Assembly (NCBI GenBank): GCA_025736915.1
Contig: CP107049.1
Span: 3,348,001 to 3,412,000 of the forward strand
Length of the DNA: 64,000 bases
Direction of reading: 5' to 3'
Origin: Acinetobacter nosocomialis
GTDB taxonomy: Bacteria; Pseudomonadota; Gammaproteobacteria; Pseudomonadales; Moraxellaceae
The translations under genes were made by a program, and so were the position numbers. The notes under the pieces were generated by a model. That model did no database searches. It was not told the origin of the DNA and was given only the letters and a program-made list of their open reading frames with translations. Shown here piece after piece: positions 25,395 through 33,636 of this stretch (its first letter is position 1; each line of letters opens with the position of its first letter).

Positions 25395-26159
25395 ATGTTT
25401 GTAGATTTAAATAGTGATTTGGGTGAAAGCTTTGGCTCATGGAAAATGGGTAATGATGATCAGATCTTACCTGTCGTGACCAGTGCCAATATTGCGTGTG
25501 GCTTCCATGCTGGCGACCCGCTCGGCATTTTAAAAACGGTTCGTAAAGCAGTTGAGCTTGGTGTGACCATTGGCGCTCATGTGTCTTACCCAGACCTTGT
25601 AGGTTTTGGTCGCCGTAATATGGATTTGTCACGTGACGAGCTTATTGCCGATGTGCTTTACCAAATTTCTGCACTCGATGGCTTGGCTAAAGTGGCAGGC
25701 TCAAAAGTGCAATACGTTAAACCACATGGCGCGCTCTATAACACCATTGCCCATGACCAAGCTCAAGCAGCAGCCGTGATTGATGCGATTAAAATGTATA
25801 ACCCTGAATTGGTTTTAGTGGCTTTGGCTGGGTCGAACTTAGTCGAACAGGCACGAGCTGCGGGTTTAAAAGTTGTGTCTGAAGCATTTGCAGACCGTGC
25901 ATATAACAGCGATGGTTCACTGGTGTCTCGTCGTCTTGAAGGGGCGGTTTTACACGACTCGGCATTTGTTGCGAGCCGTGTGGTTTCAATGCTTAAAAAT
26001 GGTGGGGTTGAGTCAATTGATGGCGTATTTACACCAATTCAAGCCGACACCATTTGCTTACATGGCGACACCGATGGCGCATTAGAAATGTCGGCAGCCA
26101 TTAAAGCCGAGCTTGTAAAAAACAATATTGAAATCCGCCCGTTTGTAAACAAAGCATAA
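25395..26159 (+). CDS. pxpA: 5-oxoprolinase subunit PxpA (LamB/YcsF family)
   Basis: A 254-residue LamB/YcsF protein, showing [48 protein letters not shown] and EAFADRAYN. In the PxpABC complex it acts on 5-oxoproline together with PxpB and PxpC in an ATP-dependent ring opening to glutamate. It is followed two bases later by the hydro-lyase-like gene, within the same operon. Confidence 0.92.
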   Translation: MFVDLNSDLGESFGSWKMGNDDQILPVVTSANIACGFHAGDPLGILKTVRKAVELGVTIGAHVSYPDLVGFGRRNMDLSRDELIADVLYQISALDGLAKVAGSKVQYVKPHGALYNTIAHDQAQAAAVIDAIKMYNPELVLVALAGSNLVEQARAAGLKVVSEAFADRAYNSDGSLVSRRLEGAVLHDSAFVASRVVSMLKNGGVESIDGVFTPIQADTICLHGDTDGALEMSAAIKAELVKNNIEIRPFVNKA

Positions 26160-26161
26160 GG

Positions 26162-26977
26162 ATGAGCACCATGTATAAGGATATTAAAGTTGACCCAGCT
26201 CAGCTTGAAGCCGCGTTAGATGCACGTTTAAAAATCCGTGCAGGTTTCGATAAACCAACAGCGGGCATGGCTGCGGGTATGACGCAGGTCAACATGATTT
26301 CGGTGCCAAAAGAGTGGGCATATGACTTTTTGCTCTATGCACATCGCAACCCGCAAAGCTGTCCAGTGCTTGATGTGCTCGAAGAAGGCATTTATGCAAC
26401 TAAGCTTGCAGCAGACTCAGACATTCGAACCGATTTCCCGCGCTATCGCATTTGGAAAGATGGCGAAATGGTAGATGAAGTGACCGATGCGAGCGAGATT
26501 TACAACGCCCATCCTGATTTGGTGACTTTCTTAATTGGTTGTAGTTTTTCGTTTGAAACCGCTTTGCAAGAAGCGGGCATTGAAGTTCGCCATATTCATG
26601 ACGACACCAATGTGCCGATGTATTTGAGCAATATCAAATGTGAACCGGCAGGGCGTATTTCAGGAAATATGGTGGTTTCCATGCGACCAATTCCATCTCA
26701 TCAAATTAGTGAAGCGGTACAAATTACCGCACGCATGCCAAGTGTGCATGGCGCACCTGTACATATCGGGCATCCTGAAAGCTTAGGGATTAAGGATGTA
26801 AACAAGCCAGACTTTGGTGATGCTTCACGTATTGAGGCGGGTGAAATTCCAGTGTTTTGGGCATGTGGAGTAACACCTCAAGCTGCGGTGATGAATTCGA
26901 AAATTCCTTTTGCGATTAGTCATGCACCTGGTCACATGTTTATTACTGATATTCCTGACCGTGCTTGGATTGGCTAA
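26162..26977 (+). CDS. putative hydro-lyase, D-glutamate cyclase-like (DUF1445)
   Basis: A 271-residue protein with the family pattern [20 protein letters not shown] opening, then [39 protein letters not shown] and THEV-like ending [21 protein letters not shown]. The family includes the mammalian D-glutamate cyclase, which interconverts D-glutamate and 5-oxo-D-proline. That activity would feed the neighbouring 5-oxoprolinase genes. It is often annotated only as a hydro-lyase; the substrate here is inferred from context. Confidence 0.85.
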   Translation: MSTMYKDIKVDPAQLEAALDARLKIRAGFDKPTAGMAAGMTQVNMISVPKEWAYDFLLYAHRNPQSCPVLDVLEEGIYATKLAADSDIRTDFPRYRIWKDGEMVDEVTDASEIYNAHPDLVTFLIGCSFSFETALQEAGIEVRHIHDDTNVPMYLSNIKCEPAGRISGNMVVSMRPIPSHQISEAVQITARMPSVHGAPVHIGHPESLGIKDVNKPDFGDASRIEAGEIPVFWACGVTPQAAVMNSKIPFAISHAPGHMFITDIPDRAWIG

Positions 26978-27009
26978 TTGGACTAAAGAAGAATTAAAAG
27001 GATAAGCAA

Positions 27010-28596
27010 ATGCGTTTTTTATCGGTAAACGCCGACTGTTTTCTGATTGAGCTTGCGAGCCTAGAAGAAACTTTGGCGTTATACAATAAATTGCAAAATA
27101 CGCAATTGAATGGAATTAAAGACTTAGTCCCTGCTGCAAAAACAATTTTGGTTTTTTTCAATGAGATCGAAACCAACTTTAAAACGCTGGTTTCTTCAAT
27201 TCAGAGCCTTAAAGTTGATTCTGGATTTGAGCGCAGTAGCCAAGAAGTGATTGTGCCGATTCGTTACGATGGCGAAGACCTTGCTCAGGTTGCCGAGTTA
27301 CAAGGGCTGTCTGTGGCTGATGTAATTAGAAAACATCACCAAAGTGTGTGGAATGTGGCTTTTATTGGTTTTGCGCCGGGCTTTGCTTATATGAGCAGTC
27401 CCGATAAACCTTTTACCGATATTCCACGTTTAACGGTTCCTCGTAAAAAAATACCGTCAGGCTCTTTGGGTTTGGCTGGAAAATACTCCGGTATTTACCC
27501 AAAAGACAGTCCGGGTGGTTGGCAGCTGATTGGAACCACATCGGAAAAAATGTGGGATTTAGAACGTAAAAATCCTGCATTTCTGTTACCGGGCATGACT
27601 GTACATTTTGAAGATGTTACGCATAACCCAACAACATTGACCATACCGCAGCAAATTACGCGTAAGGTTGAACCTCAACAATCGGTGCCACTGTTTAAGA
27701 TCACTGCGCCAAGTTTACAGATGCTTATTCAAGACGAAGGACGCCTAAACCAGACCAATATTGGGGTTGGTGTAGCAGGTGCAATGGACTTATCTGCCAT
27801 GCATAGTGCTAACCGTGTTGTGGGTAATCCAACCGATACACCCGTTATTGAAGTTTTAAATGGCGGCCTAAAAGCCAAAATGCAGCATGCGGGCGTTATT
27901 GCGGTGGCTGGGGCTATTTCAAACATTCGTGTGAAATTTGCCGATGGTCAAACCGCAGACTTTGCAAGCTATCAACCGATTGATTTAGATGAAGGCGATG
28001 AGTTTCAAATTCAGCCACCAACTGCAGGCTTAAGAAACTATCTGGCAGTTCGCGGTGGTATAGACGTTGAACCAGTACTGAATAGTGCCTCGTTTGACAG
28101 CTTGGCAGTGTTAGGTCCAGAGCCTTTAAAGCTTGGAGATACCATTTACCAAGGGCAAATAAAGGCAGCCAACATTAGCGTAAATGAAGTGGGTAAATGC
28201 GACTTGCCGCAAGCAGGTGAAGTCGTTGAGCTAGATATTGTGATGGGGCCGCGTACAGACTGGTTTGAACGAGACAGTATTGAACTGCTCTGTCAGCAAG
28301 AATGGCTTGTGACCAATGAAAGCAACCGAGTCGGGCTAAGACTTTCAGGTGAGCAGCCTTTAACTCGCAAAATCACCCATGAACTGGAAAGTGAAGGCAC
28401 ATGCATTGGTGCTTTGCAGATTCCACCGAGCGGGCAACCCGTTTTGTTTATGAATGATCATCCTTTAACGGGCGGATATCCGGTTATTGGCTCTGTTGCT
28501 AAACACCATTGGGACTTGGTGGCACAGATTCCAGCAGGTTGCCGCATCAAATTTAAAAAAATTGCCGAATTTACAGATTTTGAGAATGAAAGATGA
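27010..28596 (+). CDS. pxpBC: fused 5-oxoprolinase subunits PxpB-PxpC
   Basis: A 528-residue fusion. The first 220 residues are the PxpB/KipI half (GFAPGFAYM, PRLTVPRKKIPSGS, YPKDSPGGWQLIG). From about 235 it is the PxpC/KipA half (QDEGRLNQTNIGVGVAGAMD, NPTDTPVIEVLNGG, LRNYLAVRGGID, and SNRVGLRLSGE). In many bacteria the halves are separate genes. The fusion is also the arrangement found inside urea amidolyase-type carboxyltransferases. Its stop overlaps the ATG of the biotin carboxylase (ATGA), so the two products may work together. Confidence 0.9.
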   Translation: MRFLSVNADCFLIELASLEETLALYNKLQNTQLNGIKDLVPAAKTILVFFNEIETNFKTLVSSIQSLKVDSGFERSSQEVIVPIRYDGEDLAQVAELQGLSVADVIRKHHQSVWNVAFIGFAPGFAYMSSPDKPFTDIPRLTVPRKKIPSGSLGLAGKYSGIYPKDSPGGWQLIGTTSEKMWDLERKNPAFLLPGMTVHFEDVTHNPTTLTIPQQITRKVEPQQSVPLFKITAPSLQMLIQDEGRLNQTNIGVGVAGAMDLSAMHSANRVVGNPTDTPVIEVLNGGLKAKMQHAGVIAVAGAISNIRVKFADGQTADFASYQPIDLDEGDEFQIQPPTAGLRNYLAVRGGIDVEPVLNSASFDSLAVLGPEPLKLGDTIYQGQIKAANISVNEVGKCDLPQAGEVVELDIVMGPRTDWFERDSIELLCQQEWLVTNESNRVGLRLSGEQPLTRKITHELESEGTCIGALQIPPSGQPVLFMNDHPLTGGYPVIGSVAKHHWDLVAQIPAGCRIKFKKIAEFTDFENER

Positions 28597-30311
28597 ATAC
28601 AGAAAAATTATTGATTGCTAACCGTGGTGAAATTGCTGTTCGTATTATTCAGGCTTGCCGCGATATGGGCATTTCTTCGGTCGCGTTATATGCAGATGAC
28701 GACATTGGCAGCATGCATGTCGAACTTGCAGATGAAGCATGGGGCTTGGCTGGTGCGACTGCCAGTGAAACCTATTTAAATATTCCAGCCATTATTGAAG
28801 TTGCAAAAAAATCGAAAGCAACCATGGTTCATCCTGGTTATGGCTTTTTATCTGAACGTGCTGAATTTGCTCAAGCTGTGATTGATGCAGGTTTAAAATG
28901 GGTCGGGCCATCACCAAGTGCAATTGAAAAACTAGGCGATAAAATCGAAGCACGTAAAATTGCAGCTTCGGTTGGTGCGCCTTTAGTTCAGGGTACGCAA
29001 GACCCACTCAACAATGCAGAGGAAGCTTTAGAATTTGCTAAGCAATTTGGTTTACCGATTGCAATTAAAGCCGCATTTGGTGGCGGTGGACGTGGCTTAA
29101 AAGTTGCGTGGAAACTCGAAGAAGTTCAAGAGCTTTATGAGTCGGCAGTACGCGAGGCAAAAGCTGCCTTTGGTCGTGGTGAATGTTTTGTCGAGCAATA
29201 TCTTGATAAACCGCGCCATGTAGAAGCGCAGGTGATAGCAGACCAACATGGCAATATTGTGGTACTGGGTACACGTGATTGCTCGTTGCAACGCCGTAAC
29301 CAGAAGTTAGTCGAAGAAGCACCAGCGCCATTTATTAGCGATGAGATTTACCAGCAAATTTTAACCTCGGCAAAAAACATTTGTCAGGCCGCAAACTATG
29401 TGGGTGCGGGAACAGTTGAATATTTACTGAGTCGTGACGGCAAGCTTTCATTCTTAGAAGTAAATACCCGGTTGCAAGTCGAGCACCCAGTGACTGAAGA
29501 AACCTCAAAAGTCGATTTGGTGGTGGAACAAATTCGCGTGGCACAAGGCCATGAGCTTTCTATTAAAGAAACACCGAAAGCTCACGGCCATGCGATAGAG
29601 TTTCGTATAAATGCCGAAGACCCAGCGCGTGGTTTTATTCCAGCCTTTGGTGTGTTGAGTTTGTTTGAAGCGCCGTTTGGTAACGGTGTACGAGTGGACA
29701 CAGGTGTTCGCACGGGTTCATTAGTGTCTAGCCATTTTGACTCACTCATGGCAAAACTAATTGTGACTGGTCCAACCCGCGAAGTTGCAATTGCTCGCGC
29801 TAAACGTGCTTTAAAACAATTTAAAATTGAAGGCGTAGCATCGGTTTTAGATTTTCACCGTGCAGTACTTAATGAACCTGACTTTATAAATGAATTTAAT
29901 GTACATACGCGTTGGATTGAAAATGACTTTAAACAAGAGTTAAAGCCGACTAAACGTGGTATTCCAAACCATCAACAACCGATGTTGCTGAGCTACATTG
30001 AAATTGATGGCAAGTTACACCGTTTAGGTTTACCTGCGGGTATGTTTGCACAAGGCCCAGCAACCGCCGTTCAAGCCCAAACAGCCGAGCCAGAAGTGAG
30101 TGCCGAGCATTTACTTGCCCCAATTAATGGTGTGATTAGTGCTTGGAAAGTTGAAAATGGTGAGCAAGTCACCGAAGGCCAAGTGGTTGCTATTATGGAA
30201 GCCATGAAAATGGAAGTGCAGGTACTTGCACACCGTAGTGGTGTGATTCAGATTAGTGCAGAGAAGGGGGCGACCTGCCACGCAGAAACTGTGATTGCGA
30301 GTATTAATTAA
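28593..30311 (+). CDS. biotin carboxylase with C-terminal biotin carrier domain
   Basis: A 572-residue protein. Residues 1-445 are biotin carboxylase (LLIANRGEIAVRIIQACR, HPGYGFLSERAEFA, ATP-grasp glycine loop KAAFGGGGRGLKV, EVNTRLQVEHPVTEE). A BCCP domain ends the chain, with the biotinylation motif EAMKME near residue 543. It has no acyl-CoA carboxyltransferase partner; its coupled neighbour is the PxpBC fusion, homologous to the carboxyltransferase part of urea carboxylase. A biotin-dependent carboxylation of a lactam before hydrolysis is a reasonable guess. Confidence 0.88.
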   Translation: MNTEKLLIANRGEIAVRIIQACRDMGISSVALYADDDIGSMHVELADEAWGLAGATASETYLNIPAIIEVAKKSKATMVHPGYGFLSERAEFAQAVIDAGLKWVGPSPSAIEKLGDKIEARKIAASVGAPLVQGTQDPLNNAEEALEFAKQFGLPIAIKAAFGGGGRGLKVAWKLEEVQELYESAVREAKAAFGRGECFVEQYLDKPRHVEAQVIADQHGNIVVLGTRDCSLQRRNQKLVEEAPAPFISDEIYQQILTSAKNICQAANYVGAGTVEYLLSRDGKLSFLEVNTRLQVEHPVTEETSKVDLVVEQIRVAQGHELSIKETPKAHGHAIEFRINAEDPARGFIPAFGVLSLFEAPFGNGVRVDTGVRTGSLVSSHFDSLMAKLIVTGPTREVAIARAKRALKQFKIEGVASVLDFHRAVLNEPDFINEFNVHTRWIENDFKQELKPTKRGIPNHQQPMLLSYIEIDGKLHRLGLPAGMFAQGPATAVQAQTAEPEVSAEHLLAPINGVISAWKVENGEQVTEGQVVAIMEAMKMEVQVLAHRSGVIQISAEKGATCHAETVIASIN

Positions 30312-30491
30312 TATTTAAATAGCTCATTTGGCTTGATAATGTTTTTAGTTTGATCAGGTCAAATCGAATGCTTATTAATTAACTCAATCAGGCATTTTTC
30401 AGGTTTTCATTAACCATTTACAACTTGAAAGCCTGTGTGGGTTATGAGATATTTGTCACAGATTGGTGGTATAAATATTGATCACTGTATT

Positions 30492-30522
30492 TAAAGCTCG
30501 CTTATGCGAGCTTTAATTTTTA
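30492..30522 (+). terminator. rho-independent terminator after the oxoproline operon
   Basis: A ten-base perfect stem, TAAAGCTCGC (30492-30501) with GCGAGCTTTA (30506-30515), a TTAT loop and a T-rich tail. The rest of the 303-base gap (30312-30614) shows no gene; no fluoride riboswitch was seen before the CLC gene. Confidence 0.8.
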
Positions 30523-30614
30523 GCCCAGTTTAAGCATTTCTCACTTAATGAACTGGCAGCATAAAAATAATTTGAGAATTTGGCACTCATTCAAAGGCGA
30601 ATTGAAGAAAGCGA

Positions 30615-31835
30615 ATGAAAATTCTACCTTCATCTGAATATGATCAAATTCTAAAATACAGTGTCTATTGGCTCATCATCTCGATTGTGATCGGAGTCGT
30701 AGCTGGGCTGGCATCAACCTTAATTTTTGTGGCTTTTGATATTTCAAATAAAGTCAGAAGTCTACATCACTGGCTCATCTACTTTTTGCCTTTTGTGGGT
30801 TTTGGTATTGGTTATCTCATTAAAAAATATGGTTCACCGATTGAACGGGGAACACATTTACTCCTAGATGAAATTCACCAACCCAAGTCGTTTATTCCAA
30901 AACGAATGAGCCCTATCATTTTTATCACTTCAATTTTAACGCAACTGTTTGGTGGTTCGGCAGGGCGTGAGGCACCAGCGGTTCAGCTTTCGGGTGCCTT
31001 AATTGACCACTTAAGCCATATATTAAAAATCTCGGAAGATAACCGAAAAATTTGCTTAATCGCCAGTATTGGCGCAGGCTTTGCAGGGGTGTTTGGCTTG
31101 CCTTTAGCAGGTGCAATTTATGGTTTAGAAATTACCGCTTTAGGTAATTTAAGATACTCAGCCATTTTCCCATGTTTTGTGTCGGCACTTATTGCTTCGA
31201 CCATCCCTGAACTATTCGATATTGTTCATCCGCACATCTACTATGTGATTAGCGAGTTCCCAGCCATTCATTTTGGCACGCTCATGAGCTTGATTGCGGC
31301 AGGGCTAGTGTTTGGTTTAGCTGCGCGTTTCTTTATTGCAGCTATTCACTTGGCAAGTGATCTCTTTTATAAATATATTCGCTATTTGCCATTAAGAACC
31401 ATGGCTGGCGGTATTGTGATTATGCTGCTTACGTTGTTCACTGCGCATCAGCAATACAATGGTTTAGGCACAGATAAAATCATTGCGTCTTTTTATGTAC
31501 CGATTGAGTTTTACGACTTTTTTAACAAAACCGTTTTTACCGCCATCACTTTAGGTTCAGGCTTTAAAGGTGGTGAAATTACGCCATTGTTTTATGTTGG
31601 TGCGACATTAGGTAATGCTTTAGGTGCAGTTTTAAACCTACCCATTTCCTTGCTTGCAGGTTTAGGGTTAGTCAGTTTGTTTTCAGGGGCAAGTAAGGCG
31701 CCGTTAACGTCTATTATTTTAGCAATTGAACTATTTGGAATGAATATTGCCACTTACGCGATTATTACGTGTTTATTGGCAGCGTTATTTTCAGGGGATT
31801 GTGGGTTGTATCGCCGTAAAAAGTTGATGGATTAG
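30615..31835 (+). CDS. CLC-family antiporter, fluoride-clade-like
   Basis: A 406-residue CLC protein with ten or more hydrophobic helices. The ion-pathway motifs are GGSAGREAPAVQ (gating glutamate region) and GSGFKGGEITPLFYVGATLG. The latter resembles the CLC-F fluoride/proton antiporters more than chloride CLCs, where GxFxP is usual, so fluoride export is proposed as inference from motif likeness. It is separated from the oxoproline operon by a terminator and looks monocistronic. Confidence 0.8.
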   Translation: MKILPSSEYDQILKYSVYWLIISIVIGVVAGLASTLIFVAFDISNKVRSLHHWLIYFLPFVGFGIGYLIKKYGSPIERGTHLLLDEIHQPKSFIPKRMSPIIFITSILTQLFGGSAGREAPAVQLSGALIDHLSHILKISEDNRKICLIASIGAGFAGVFGLPLAGAIYGLEITALGNLRYSAIFPCFVSALIASTIPELFDIVHPHIYYVISEFPAIHFGTLMSLIAAGLVFGLAARFFIAAIHLASDLFYKYIRYLPLRTMAGGIVIMLLTLFTAHQQYNGLGTDKIIASFYVPIEFYDFFNKTVFTAITLGSGFKGGEITPLFYVGATLGNALGAVLNLPISLLAGLGLVSLFSGASKAPLTSIILAIELFGMNIATYAIITCLLAALFSGDCGLYRRKKLMD

Positions 31836-32252
31836 TGGGAAATATAATCAGAGAGTTAATTTAATTTTGACTATTTTTATAAGTAAAATTTTAAGTCTAA
31901 GCTTAGTTATTAAAATAGTATTCATGAACTTAAAATTATTGTTTTAGGGCTCTAAATATTTTTATTTTGTGCGACAATTTATGTCGTTTGTAATGTCATA
32001 ATCTGAATTTGCTAATTACAATAAAAAATTAAATTAGAGATAATTATAAAAGAGTTTTTTCTTAGCAAATGTTATGAGGTATATAAAAATAGTTTGAAAT
32101 TGAATAACAAGATTTTATTGTTGTTTGATTTTTAGAAAAATTTTGCTATCTACCTAGATGGTTTTTCTTGCAAAATATTAATTGATATATGATCATTTTA
32201 GTAAATTTATATTTGGCAAAAATAAACCCTTGTAAAAGAAGGTAAAGGCAGA
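31836..32252. other. AT-rich gap before the three-gene ATPase system
   Basis: This 417-base region is very AT-rich and has no supportable gene. It separates the CLC gene from the three-gene cluster and should contain the cluster promoter. The drop in GC and its continuation into the cluster suggest acquired DNA. Confidence 0.5.
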
Positions 32253-33179
32253 ATGTTTAATACGAAATATGGTCCATTTGATGGAACTACTTGGGAAAAT
32301 TTGTGTCAAATGATATTTAAGCGAAAATATGAACAAGAGTCTTATCAAAGGATGCCTACTTCACCTGGGGATTTTGGGCTAGAAGGTTTTACTTTAGTGA
32401 CAGGAGTCGGTTTTCAGTGTTATTGTCCAAATAAACACTATGATAGAAAAGAACTATATGAGAAACAAAGAGATAAGATTACAACTGATTTAAAGAAATT
32501 AAAAGAATATACAGAAGAAATTGCCTGTCGATTAGGTCGAACTAAACTTTCAAAATGGATATTTGTAACTCCAGAGTTTGATAAAAATGAATTAATTAAA
32601 CATGCTCGAGCTAAGGAGGAGGAGGTTAGAAGTTGGGAATTACCTATTTTATCCGATGATTTTACGATTTTATTATATGATGCTGATGATTATGCATTAG
32701 AAATTAGAGAATTTCAGAAAGCATTAGGCGAAGTATTATTTTTTTCTCAAGTACAGCCACTTGCAGAATTGGATAAGCCAACTGAAGTATATGAAGAAAA
32801 CATAGATAGAAAAAATAAGTTACGATTAAAAGAATTTGAAAGTAGTGAGACTTATGAAAAAAGACTGGCAAAATTAAATGAGATGACTATTAAACAATTT
32901 CTGGAATGTGATCCTTATTTAAAAGCAATAGATAACGAATCACCAACTTTCTACCTGAAATTATTGCGCGTTATAACAGAATTTGAAAATACTGTAAAAG
33001 AGGAAACACTTACGTGGTTTGGTAATCCTAATGATTTAACCGATAAACTAAAAAAATTGCTGAATGAACGAATCATTAATGACTTAAGCCCAAATTCAAA
33101 TATGACTATGGCTGAGGAAATTTCAAGAAGAGTATTTGCTAGATGGCTTGCAGTATGTGAGTTAGATTATGATTGTTGA
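32253..33179 (+). CDS. restriction-endonuclease-like component of an ABC-3C-type system
   Basis: A 308-residue protein, first of three overlapping genes. The N-terminal 60 residues look like a PD-(D/E)xK nuclease core: TWENLC (Glu15), then GDFGLEGF (Asp40) and GFQCYCP (Gln55-Cys-Tyr57). In Mrr-like nucleases the last motif is QxK; here Tyr replaces Lys, so catalysis may use another residue or be lost. A charged helical segment follows (about 65-100), then a helical C-terminal half with no motif I recognise. The gene is AT-rich with rare-looking codon use. Its likely role is the effector or target-recognition component of a defence system. Confidence 0.65.
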   Translation: MFNTKYGPFDGTTWENLCQMIFKRKYEQESYQRMPTSPGDFGLEGFTLVTGVGFQCYCPNKHYDRKELYEKQRDKITTDLKKLKEYTEEIACRLGRTKLSKWIFVTPEFDKNELIKHARAKEEEVRSWELPILSDDFTILLYDADDYALEIREFQKALGEVLFFSQVQPLAELDKPTEVYEENIDRKNKLRLKEFESSETYEKRLAKLNEMTIKQFLECDPYLKAIDNESPTFYLKLLRVITEFENTVKEETLTWFGNPNDLTDKLKKLLNERIINDLSPNSNMTMAEEISRRVFARWLAVCELDYDC

Positions 33180-33636
33180 TAATGCTGCCATGAAAATTAA
33201 ATTTATAAGAAGACCAGCTCCTGTATTTGTTGAGCACAGACCTATTTATAAGATAGGACAAATAATGCTCATTCTATATATTTCTTCCCGAGGATATAAA
33301 TCTAGTTTGACTAGATTGCATTTATTTAATTGGGTTTTAAAAGAAGAAAAAAGGAAAGAAAATTTAATTAATTCTCTAAAGGGAGGCTATCTTAAAATTT
33401 CTGCATGGGGATTTGATCCGGCCTTAACAATTGCAATTCGATTTGCTATAGCGGAAAAATTATTATTTGAAGAAAGTACGGGATATAAATTGTCCGAATT
33501 GGGAATCCAATTTAGTAAAGAGATTATGTCAGATTCTCTACTTTTTACTCAAGAAAAAGAATTTTTATTGTCAATAAAGAAGGCTTTAACAGAAGCAATG
33601 GTAGAGTCTGTAGCCAAAAGTTGGAAAAGTCTATGA
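33169..33636 (+). CDS. middle component of an ABC-three-component-type system
   Basis: A 155-residue protein overlapping the previous gene by 11 bases and the ATPase by four (ATGA). An in-frame ATG at 33190 is an alternative start. It has RRPAPVFVEHRPIYKIGQIMLILYIS, then a basic winged-helix-like region (SSLTRLHLFNWVLKEEKR) and helices. Small wHTH middle-component proteins between an effector and an SMC/Rad50-type ATPase define the ABC-3C systems described from comparative genomics. The assignment depends on size, position and motif style rather than on a database match. Confidence 0.6.
   Translation: MIVDNAAMKIKFIRRPAPVFVEHRPIYKIGQIMLILYISSRGYKSSLTRLHLFNWVLKEEKRKENLINSLKGGYLKISAWGFDPALTIAIRFAIAEKLLFEESTGYKLSELGIQFSKEIMSDSLLFTQEKEFLLSIKKALTEAMVESVAKSWKSL

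Noticed and set aside
30523..30614. Fluoride (crcB) riboswitch before the CLC gene
   Set aside because: I looked for the conserved GGnGAUGG and pseudoknot pattern and did not find it.
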